A stretch of DNA of 64,000 nucleotides from Chloroflexi bacterium bin125 (GTDB lineage: Bacteria; Chloroflexota; Dehalococcoidia; Bin125): contig MPNM01000003.1 in NCBI GenBank assembly GCA_002239025.1, positions 78,047-142,046 of the forward strand, given 5' to 3'. Below the pieces are notes generated by a model. It saw nothing but the letters and a program-made list of their open reading frames with translations, was not told the origin of the DNA and did no database searches. Below, piece by piece: positions 32,141 through 38,956 of the stretch (position 1 is the stretch's first letter; every line of letters starts with the position of its first letter). The translations under genes and the position numbers were made by a program.

Positions 32141-33007
32141 ATGGCGATCTTGAATATGGTCCGCGACTACGAACGAGTTGCCAAGTTCCAGCTTGGACGG
32201 TACGTCGGGATGAAGGGCCCGGGATTGGTCTGGATTATTCCGATTCTCCAGGCAGGAGTTAAGGTCGATACCCGCGAGCAGTACTTCGATGTGCCGCCGC
32301 AGCGCAACATCACGCGAGACAACGCCGGAGTCGATGTGGACTTCGTCGTCTACCTGCGGGTTATGGACCCGGAGCGCACGGTGCTCGAGGTCCGCGACTA
32401 TCTCGGCGCCGCACGGCAACTGGCAACGACCACGCTGCGCGCTGTAGTCGGTGAGATGGCGTTGGACGAGGTCCTGTCCCGCCGTGACGACATTAACGAC
32501 ATGATGCGAATTAAGCTCGATGAAGTAACCAATCGTTGGGGCGTGAAGGTGACCGCGGTGGAAATCCGCGAGATCGAGCCGCCGCCCGCCATCGCCGAGG
32601 CGATGACCCGCCAAATGTCCGCCGAGCGGACCCGGCGCGCCCAGATCACAGAGTCGGAAGGTACGCGCGACGCGCAGATCAACGTCGCCGAGGGTGAGCG
32701 GCAAGCGGCCATTCTCGAGGCGGAAGGTCAGCGGCAATCGCAGATTCTGCGTGCGTCAGGTCACAAGGAAGCACAGTTGTTGGAGGCAGAGGGTTACGCC
32801 AGTGCGATTGCGGCGATCAACGAAGTCGCCGCAGATGCACACGGCAACACGATGGGTCTGCAATACCTCGACGCCATCCGCACGCTGGCGACCAGCGAGA
32901 GCACTAAGTGGATCGTGCCGATGGAGCTCACCAACGCGGCTCGCGCAATCGTCGAGCGTCTGGGTGTCGGTTCGAGCAACGCAGGCGCCAGCAGCGGCGG
33001 CGGGTAG
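32141..33007 (+). CDS. SPFH/band 7 family membrane-associated protein (slipin/HflK-like)
   Basis: A 288-residue band 7 protein. The SPFH domain spans roughly residues 10-185 (GLVWIIPILQAGVKVDTREQ, RNITRDNAGVDVDFVVYLRV, ATTTLRAVVGEMALDEVLSRR), followed by a charged Ala/Glu-rich helical segment (AERTRRAQITESEG) and a second helix ending ESTKWIVPMEL. Usual stomatin relatives have an N-terminal hairpin or membrane helix; here the protein starts almost directly at the SPFH domain. Such proteins oligomerise on membranes and organise or protect partner proteases. No NfeD partner gene is adjacent. Confidence 0.88.
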   Translation: MAILNMVRDYERVAKFQLGRYVGMKGPGLVWIIPILQAGVKVDTREQYFDVPPQRNITRDNAGVDVDFVVYLRVMDPERTVLEVRDYLGAARQLATTTLRAVVGEMALDEVLSRRDDINDMMRIKLDEVTNRWGVKVTAVEIREIEPPPAIAEAMTRQMSAERTRRAQITESEGTRDAQINVAEGERQAAILEAEGQRQSQILRASGHKEAQLLEAEGYASAIAAINEVAADAHGNTMGLQYLDAIRTLATSESTKWIVPMELTNAARAIVERLGVGSSNAGASSGGG

Positions 33008-33040
33008 CACATCGTGCGTCAGCCGTAGCTATTGTTCCAG

Positions 33041-33186
33041 TCCCCTCTCCCCCCTTGCGGGGGGAGATGTCACGGAGTGACAGGGGGGGGCTGCGTATGA
33101 TGACCAGATACGGTTCCCGAACAGCGGACCCTCTCTGCCCCGGGTCAAGCCCTCGGCATCTCCTCCGCAAGGGGGAGAAGGGGAGT
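33041..33186. repeat. Family 1 intergenic palindromic repeat, copy 7
   Basis: Left arm 33041-33090 has GTCAC-GGA-GTGAC; right arm 33128-33186 is a diverged partner with the GGCATCTCC...GGGGGAGAAGGGGAG run. The sequence after it (GAGTTACGCACTGGTTCC) resembles the flank of copy 8. It lies between two convergent genes. Confidence 0.75.
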
Positions 33187-33227
33187 TACGCACTGGTTCC
33201 TGCGAGAGTTGTCAGAGAGTCGACGAC

Positions 33228-33950
33228 CTATTGCGGGCCCGCATGCTCGTGGACGAACTGGTGCATCTCCGACATCACGGTTTCCGGATCCTCGGCCAGA
33301 CCGTGGCCGCCGTTCTCAATCAGGACCAACTTCTTCGGCTCGGCGGCGCGCTCGTAGATGTCCTCCGAGGCCATGTGATGCAGGATCGCGTCGGCGGTGC
33401 CGTGGATCAGTAGTAGTGGCTTGGCCATTTCGTCGACCTGTCGCGTGCCGAAGAGCTGCGGCGAGAGTGAGATCACGCCTCGGACCTGGGGCATGATTTG
33501 TGCAGTCTTGATCACCACTGCGCCGCCGAATGAATGTCCGGCGAGGACGATCCGCTCCGCTCCGACGCCGGACAGGAACGAGCATGCACCGAGCAGATCG
33601 AGCACGCACTCCTCAAACTCGCCAGCGATCCGGTAGTGAATGCGTAGAGTCGAAATGCCTTCGCCGGGCAATTGCTCGGCCAACCGCCGATAGACGCTGT
33701 CGGCGGGACCTCGCGTTTCGTGCTCTCCGCCCATTGCGCCGGAACAGGTGATCAGCGCACCAGTCTGACCCTCACAGACGTCGAGCATGGCTTTGATTTC
33801 TCCGCGAGTCGTGCCCAGCCGCAACTCCAGGCGCGACGGATCTGGCTCGCCGACTTCTACCTCCCTCGGTCGCGCTTGCACGCCGGTAATGCTGAGCGTG
33901 AGATCTTCCGGATCGGGTTCGTCGGGCAAGGGATTGAGCTTGAAAGTCAT
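33228..33950 (-). CDS. Alpha/beta hydrolase
   Basis: A 240-residue cytoplasmic alpha/beta hydrolase. The nucleophile elbow is GHSFGGAV (Ser in LAGHSFGGA), the acid lies in HGTADAILHH and the histidine in ENGGHGLAED. The segment around CSGAMGGEHETRGP resembles small dienelactone-hydrolase-like or KANL3/Tex30-type proteins that lack a lid. No substrate can be assigned. It starts at ATG 33950, exactly 6 nt after a TAGTCT box, and is divergent from the M24 gene. Confidence 0.8.
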   Translation of the reverse strand: MTFKLNPLPDEPDPEDLTLSITGVQARPREVEVGEPDPSRLELRLGTTRGEIKAMLDVCEGQTGALITCSGAMGGEHETRGPADSVYRRLAEQLPGEGISTLRIHYRIAGEFEECVLDLLGACSFLSGVGAERIVLAGHSFGGAVVIKTAQIMPQVRGVISLSPQLFGTRQVDEMAKPLLLIHGTADAILHHMASEDIYERAAEPKKLVLIENGGHGLAEDPETVMSEMHQFVHEHAGPQ

Positions 33951-33956
33951 GCGGCC

Positions 33957-33962
33957 AGACTA
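33957..33962 (-). promoter_or_regulatory. -10 box (TAGTCT) for leaderless hydrolase mRNA
   Basis: TAGTCT lies 6 nt before the ATG at 33950 and no ribosome-binding site is visible. Confidence 0.5.
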
Positions 33963-34047
33963 GCGCCTGCGAGACTGATTTCGGACGTTCCGCCTGCCTG
34001 GTGAGGGCGTACCGTGAGGACGGTGGAATCAGGAGGAAGGCATCGCC

Positions 34048-35160
34048 ATGCTCAACAGGCAGCGGCTGCATCGAGCCCAGGAGCGTATGCGTGAGCAAGG
34101 CATCGATGCCTACATGATCCTGACCCACGACGACTACATCTACTTCTTCGGGGAGGTCAGACACCAACCGCGAGCCCTGATTCCAGCGATGGGTCCGCCG
34201 GTCATCATCACGTTTTTCGGCGAGGAGGACGAAGTCAAGCAATCGCTGGGTGTAGATGACGCCCGAGTGTTTGGCACCGTTGGACCACAGATCAAGGATG
34301 TGGTCGGTGTGATGAGGGAAATGTCGGGCGGGAAGGAACAGCTCAGAGTTGGGGTGCAGATGTGGTTCAGCACGCCTGCGTTCCTGCTCAACATGTTTCA
34401 GCGCGCCAATCCGCAGGTCGAAGTGGTCGACATCGCATCGGTGATGGACGAGTTGCGCCTGGTCAAGGAAGCCGACGAAGTCGAGCTGATGACTCGCGCG
34501 GCGCAGATTGCCCGAACCGGCATCGAGACCGCTGTGCAGTTTCTCCGCCCTGGGATTACCGAGAACGAGGTCGGCGCAGAAATCGAATACGCAATGCGCA
34601 AGGCCGGTGGCGGGGGAGTCGCGACGCCCGTCTTCGTCAACTCCGGAATCCGTTCGGCCTGGCTGCACGGCACGACCACCGAGAAAGTGGTTGAGGCAGG
34701 AGACCTCGTGGTGGTCGATGTGGTCCCGCGTTATCGCGGATACTGCGCAAACTTCACGAGAACCTTCGTGATCGGCTCACCAACGTCGTTACAGCGCGAG
34801 TTGTTTGAGACCTTTCAGCAGGCGCAGGCGGCCGGGATTGCGGCTGTGAGACCTGGGATTCGCAATCGCGAAATCGACGCAGCTAGCCAGCAGGTCTTCG
34901 CCGACGCCGGCTACGGCGAACAATATGTGCCGGGCACAAGCCACAGCATCGGGCTCGACTTCGAGGAGATGCCGCGACCGACAATCCATCCAGCCGATTC
35001 GCGCACCGAATTGGTCGAAGGCATGATGTTGACCGTCGGTCACTCGGTACTCTCTGTGCCGGGCGTCGGCGGCGTACGGATCGAGGACACGTTCCATCTG
35101 CGCGACGGGCGCGCCCAGCCATTGGTCGAGTGCGGCGTCGAGTTCGAATTGCCCGCTTGA
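34048..35160 (+). CDS. M24 peptidase-family homologue lacking two metal ligands
   Basis: A 370-residue pita-bread-fold protein related to Xaa-Pro dipeptidases. The N-terminal creatinase-type domain (to about residue 135) is followed by the M24 domain (ELRLVKEADEVELM onward). Asp224 (VVVDVVP), His299 (GTSHSIGLD) and Glu346 (GVRIEDTF) match metal or active-site positions. The second Asp is Asn235 (GYCANFTRTF, where GYxxDxTRT is usual), and the Glu of the TxEPG segment is replaced in MLTVGHSVLS. It may act without two metals, as creatinase does, or on another substrate. AGGAGG precedes the ATG. Confidence 0.85.
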   Translation: MLNRQRLHRAQERMREQGIDAYMILTHDDYIYFFGEVRHQPRALIPAMGPPVIITFFGEEDEVKQSLGVDDARVFGTVGPQIKDVVGVMREMSGGKEQLRVGVQMWFSTPAFLLNMFQRANPQVEVVDIASVMDELRLVKEADEVELMTRAAQIARTGIETAVQFLRPGITENEVGAEIEYAMRKAGGGGVATPVFVNSGIRSAWLHGTTTEKVVEAGDLVVVDVVPRYRGYCANFTRTFVIGSPTSLQRELFETFQQAQAAGIAAVRPGIRNREIDAASQQVFADAGYGEQYVPGTSHSIGLDFEEMPRPTIHPADSRTELVEGMMLTVGHSVLSVPGVGGVRIEDTFHLRDGRAQPLVECGVEFELPA

Positions 35161-35165
35161 GCCGT

Positions 35166-36455
35166 CTACTTGGCCATTGGCGACTGATAGAGGAATCGCT
35201 GAATGCGATTGAGCGCCTCTTCGATGTCGTCGTAGCTGGTCGCGTAGCAGGCACGCACGTGTCCCGCACCGGCGGCGCCGAAGGCCGATCCAGGAACAAC
35301 GGCGACCTGCTCTTGCAGGAGTAGTTGTTCAGCAAAAGTCTCGTCGTCGTAGCCGGTCTGGGCGACAGAGGGGAACGCATAGAACGCGCCGCGCGGCTCG
35401 GCGCAGGCGAGTCCGAGTTTGTTGAAGCCTCGCCACATCAGTTGACGCCGACGGTCGTATTCCTCACGCATCGAGATCACATATTCCTCGCCGGCGCGGA
35501 CGGCTTCGAGGGCTGCGTATTGCGCCACGGTCGGCGCGGACATCATGGCGTACTGGTGAATCTTCAACATGCCGCCGAACAGGTCCGAGGGCGCAGCCGC
35601 CCAGGCGACGCGCCAGCCGGTCATCGCGTGCGACTTGGAGAAGCCGCCCAGCGTGATCGTGCGCTCCTGCATGCCTGGAAGCGCAGCGATCGGCGTGTGG
35701 GTCGCGCCGCCGTAGACCAGCCGGTCATAGATTTCATCCGAGATGACTAGCAGGTCGTGTCGTTTCACAACGTCGGCCAGCGCCTCGAGGGTTCGACGAT
35801 CGAGCACTGCGCCGGTTGGGTTGGAGGGATAAGCGATCAACAAGGCCTTGGTCCTGGGCGTAATCGCCGCCTCGACCGCGCTCGGGTCAAGTTCAAAGTT
35901 CTGCGCCGCGTTGGTGGTGACAGGGACCGGCGTGCCTCCGGCGAGCACCACCGCCGGCGCGTGAGCCGCGTAAGACGGGTCAGCCACAATCACTTCGTCG
36001 CCCGGATTGATGATCGCGCGCGCCGCCAGATCAAGGCCTTCGGAGACGCCGGTCGTGATCAGCAGCTCTTCGCGAGGATCCCACTCAATCCCGTAGCGAC
36101 GTTCCAGGTCGGCGGCGATCGCTTCTCGCAACTCCAGCAGTCCCAGGTTGGACGTGTAGTGCGTGCGGCCCTGCTCGATCGCGCGAATGCCGGCTTCGGA
36201 GATGGGCCAGGGTGTGACGAAGTCAGGTTCACCGACGCCCAGCGATATCACCTGGTCCATCGATGCAATGATGTCGAAGAAACGCCGGATGCCTGAGCCG
36301 GGCACCGCCTGCACTCGCTCGGCGACCCTGCTCGGACCGTCGGCTGCGTTCGTTCCCGCTCCAGCCGCCGCGGACGCCGATCCAGCACCCGCGGCGCCGA
36401 TACGCCTGGGTTCGTCGTCGCTGGCAAATGGGCGGTCGTTGGACGCTATGGGCAT
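35166..36455 (-). CDS. PLP-dependent class I/II aminotransferase (AspC-like)
   Basis: A 429-residue fold-type I aminotransferase. Chosen start ATG 36455 avoids overlap with the upstream Lrp-like gene. The first 45 residues are a Gly/Ala/Ser-rich extension that may not all be translated. Core blocks are ISLGVGEPDFVTPWP, HYTSNLGLLELREAIA, the NPTG motif AYPSNPTGAVLD, VISDEIYDRLVYGG and GGFSKSHAMTGWRVAW with Lys274 as the PLP lysine. It resembles the aspartate/aromatic aminotransferase group of thermophiles and Chloroflexota. The Lrp-like regulator gene lies 31 nt upstream on the same strand and may control it. Confidence 0.88.
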   Translation of the reverse strand: MPIASNDRPFASDDEPRRIGAAGAGSASAAAGAGTNAADGPSRVAERVQAVPGSGIRRFFDIIASMDQVISLGVGEPDFVTPWPISEAGIRAIEQGRTHYTSNLGLLELREAIAADLERRYGIEWDPREELLITTGVSEGLDLAARAIINPGDEVIVADPSYAAHAPAVVLAGGTPVPVTTNAAQNFELDPSAVEAAITPRTKALLIAYPSNPTGAVLDRRTLEALADVVKRHDLLVISDEIYDRLVYGGATHTPIAALPGMQERTITLGGFSKSHAMTGWRVAWAAAPSDLFGGMLKIHQYAMMSAPTVAQYAALEAVRAGEEYVISMREEYDRRRQLMWRGFNKLGLACAEPRGAFYAFPSVAQTGYDDETFAEQLLLQEQVAVVPGSAFGAAGAGHVRACYATSYDDIEEALNRIQRFLYQSPMAK

Positions 36456-36486
36456 GGAACTCTCGCTCTGAACTCCTGTGTACGGG

Positions 36487-36978
36487 TTAGAAGACGACCT
36501 TCTGGCGGTCGTTCTGCAGATCGATCTCAAGGAAGACGCCGTCTTCCTTGTAGCGGCGCATCAGTACGCGGGTCGTGGTGCCCTTGACGCCCGACATCGT
36601 GGCCAGGCGATCCCCGACGAAGTCGGAAATGCCGCGCATGTTGTCGGCCTCGACCATCACCAGGAGGTCGTACGCGCCAGAGACGAAGTACACCGTCCGC
36701 ACTTCATCAAAGCGCGCGATTCGACGGGCGACGGCGTTGTAGCCAACGTTTTCCTGTGGCTCGACGGTCACTTCGACGACGGCGTACACAGTCGAGAGCC
36801 CCAGTGTCTCCCAGTTGATCTTCGCGCCGTGTGCCAGGATGATGCCGCGTTCCTGCGCTTCTTCGATCGCGTCAACCACAGCCGATTCTTCAACGCCGAC
36901 GGTCGCAGCGATCTGGGCCGGAGTCAGGCGTGCGTCGCGTTCGAGTTCGCGCAGAACGGGTTCAAGGATTGAGTCCAT
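36487..36978 (-). CDS. Lrp/AsnC family transcriptional regulator
   Basis: A 163-residue regulator with an N-terminal winged helix-turn-helix (ERDARLTPAQIAATVGVEESAV) and a C-terminal RAM ligand-binding domain (VYFVSGAYDLLVMVEADNMRG). Lrp-type proteins sense amino acids, and the adjacent aminotransferase fits that. I list the ATG at 36978; the TTG at 36981 is one codon earlier and lies exactly 6 nt after a TAAAGT box, so it may be the true leaderless start. It precedes the aminotransferase on the same strand. Confidence 0.88.
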   Translation of the reverse strand: MDSILEPVLRELERDARLTPAQIAATVGVEESAVVDAIEEAQERGIILAHGAKINWETLGLSTVYAVVEVTVEPQENVGYNAVARRIARFDEVRTVYFVSGAYDLLVMVEADNMRGISDFVGDRLATMSGVKGTTTRVLMRRYKEDGVFLEIDLQNDRQKVVF

Positions 36979-36987
36979 CAAGATCGC

Positions 36988-36993
36988 ACTTTA
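36988..36993 (-). promoter_or_regulatory. -10 box (TAAAGT) ahead of the Lrp-like gene
   Basis: TAAAGT lies 6 nt before the TTG at 36981 and 9 nt before the ATG at 36978. The spacing seen at other genes favours the TTG as the leaderless start. Confidence 0.4.
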
Positions 36994-37043
36994 CGTGAAG
37001 AATTGGGTCGTGTCAGTGGTGGTGGGCGGACTGGATCTACTCG

Positions 37044-38534
37044 TTACGTTGAGCCAACATTCGAGCTCGGAGTCGTGGGCCATCGCGCGATTTGCTCGTA
37101 GGCGTTGGCGACGCCGAGCAGGGTGGTCTCGTCCAGACGCTGTCCGACGAACTGCAGACCGACCGGCATCCCGTCGGCGCCGAAGCCGCCGGGAATCGAG
37201 ATCGCCGGCAGACCGGCGATGTTGGCCGGAATCGTGTAGATGTCGTTGAGGTACATCTGATACGGGTCGGTGATCTCGCCCTGCTTGAAGGCGACCGTCG
37301 GCGCAGTCGGCGCGACGATCACATCGTGCTCGGCAAAGACGCGGTCGAACTCCCGACGAATCAACGTGCGGACTTTCTGCGCCTGCAGATAGTAGGCGTC
37401 GTAGTAGCCGGCCGAAAGCGCATATGCACCGAGCAGGATGCGGCGCTTGACCTCACGGCCAAAACCGTGCTGCCGAGTTGCTTCCATATCCGACCACATC
37501 GATTCGCCGCCTCGAGCGCCGTAGCCGTACTTGACGCCGTCGAATCGAGCCAGATTGGCCGAGCATTCTGAGGGAGCCAGGATGTAGTAGACCGGCAGCG
37601 CCATCGGGACCGAGGGCATGGAGGGGCTTCGGTCAATCACAGCGCCGTTCGCAGCTAACAGATCCAATGAAGCTTCAATGGTTGCCGCGACATCGTCGTC
37701 CATGCCGTCGCCGAAGAACTCTTGCGGCGCGGCGACTTTGAGCCCGTCGAGGCCACGGTCAAGCTGAGCAGAGAAGTCGGGCACCGGCTCGTCGTAGCAG
37801 GTGGAGTCGAGCGGATCGGGCCCGGCGATCGCCTGCAACAAGAGAGCGGCATCTTCGACCGTCCGTGTGAACGGGCCGATCTGGTCAAGAGAACTGGCGA
37901 ACGCAATCAACCCATAGCGCGAGACTCGACCATACGTTGGTTTCAGGCCGACCACGCCACAGAACGACGCGGGCTGCCGGATCGATCCGCCAGTGTCCGA
38001 GCCGAGCGACGCGATGCATTGCTGAGCCGCGACGGCTGCGGCAGATCCACCGGATGAACCGCCCGGAACCCGCTCGAGATCCCACGGGTTCGCGGTTGGG
38101 AACCAGGCGGAGTGTTCGGTTGACGAGCCCATCGCGAACTCGTCCATGTTTGTTTTTCCCACCGAGATGGCGCCGGCGTCGCGCAAACGCGAAACGACCG
38201 TCGCGTCATAAGGCGGGACAAGATTGTCAAGCATCCGCGAACCGGCGGTGGTGCGTACGCCCTTGGTCATCAAGACGTCCTTGAGCGCAATCGGCAAGCC
38301 GGTCAGGGGTGCAGTCGCATCACCCCTGGCGAGCAGATCGTCAGCGGCGGCAGCCTCCGCCAATGCCGTCTCACCTGTCACCGTGACGAATACGTGTACT
38401 TCCTCATCGGTGGCGTTGATCCGGTCCAGAAAGGCCTGAGTGAGTTGCCGAGAGGTGACGCTTCCGTCACGGAGCCGGCGTGCACCGTCGGCCAGTGTGA
38501 TGGACAGCAATTCTTGGTCGGTGGACGTTGTCAT
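37044..38534 (-). CDS. gatA: Asp-tRNA(Asn)/Glu-tRNA(Gln) amidotransferase subunit A
   Basis: GatA is the amidase subunit that releases ammonia from glutamine for transamidation of mischarged Glu-tRNA(Gln) or Asp-tRNA(Asn). The 496-residue protein has the amidase catalytic triad Lys85 (PIALKDVL), Ser160 (VPGGSSGGSAAA) and Ser184 (DTGGSIRQPAS). These positions match the known enzyme with a constant offset. It overlaps gatC by 4 nt. gatB is not in the window, a common separation in some lineages. Confidence 0.94.
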   Translation of the reverse strand: MTTSTDQELLSITLADGARRLRDGSVTSRQLTQAFLDRINATDEEVHVFVTVTGETALAEAAAADDLLARGDATAPLTGLPIALKDVLMTKGVRTTAGSRMLDNLVPPYDATVVSRLRDAGAISVGKTNMDEFAMGSSTEHSAWFPTANPWDLERVPGGSSGGSAAAVAAQQCIASLGSDTGGSIRQPASFCGVVGLKPTYGRVSRYGLIAFASSLDQIGPFTRTVEDAALLLQAIAGPDPLDSTCYDEPVPDFSAQLDRGLDGLKVAAPQEFFGDGMDDDVAATIEASLDLLAANGAVIDRSPSMPSVPMALPVYYILAPSECSANLARFDGVKYGYGARGGESMWSDMEATRQHGFGREVKRRILLGAYALSAGYYDAYYLQAQKVRTLIRREFDRVFAEHDVIVAPTAPTVAFKQGEITDPYQMYLNDIYTIPANIAGLPAISIPGGFGADGMPVGLQFVGQRLDETTLLGVANAYEQIARWPTTPSSNVGST

Positions 38535-38842
38535 GATTGATCAAGCACCGCATGCACGCGGAAGTAGTCGTCCTCCCGCTGAGGCGCATTGGCCATGATC
38601 TGCTCGCGAGGCAACGATGGCCGCGAGGCGTCGTCGTCTTTGACGTTGAGCAAGTCTGCGCCGTTGTTGGTCGGCGGCACGTCCGTGGTGTCGATTTCAG
38701 CCAAGGCGTCGATGTGCGAGAGGATGCTCGCGAGTTCGCTGCGGAACTCTTCGACTTCGGAATCCGTCAATTCAATACGCACCAATGATGCGAGATGACG
38801 GACCTGTTCGATCGTGAACTGTGTGTCGTCTGATGAGGGCAT
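38531..38842 (-). CDS. gatC: Asp-tRNA(Asn)/Glu-tRNA(Gln) amidotransferase subunit C
   Basis: A 103-residue GatC. It shows the family N-terminus (FTIEQVRHLASLVRIELTDSEVEEF), the central ILSHIDALAEIDTTDVPPT and the C-terminal LPREQIMANAPQREDDYFRV. GatC stabilises GatA and wraps around the GatAB complex. It is the first gene of the gatCA operon. Confidence 0.93.
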   Translation of the reverse strand: MPSSDDTQFTIEQVRHLASLVRIELTDSEVEEFRSELASILSHIDALAEIDTTDVPPTNNGADLLNVKDDDASRPSLPREQIMANAPQREDDYFRVHAVLDQS

Positions 38843-38956
38843 ATCGGGAGGATCGCGTGAGCGCCTTCGTTATCGGTCAGTGAAACGCAGCGTATCGCTC
38901 GATCACGTACTGGTCAGGTAGAAGGTCACACGACGTAATGTGGAGACGGAGCAGGA

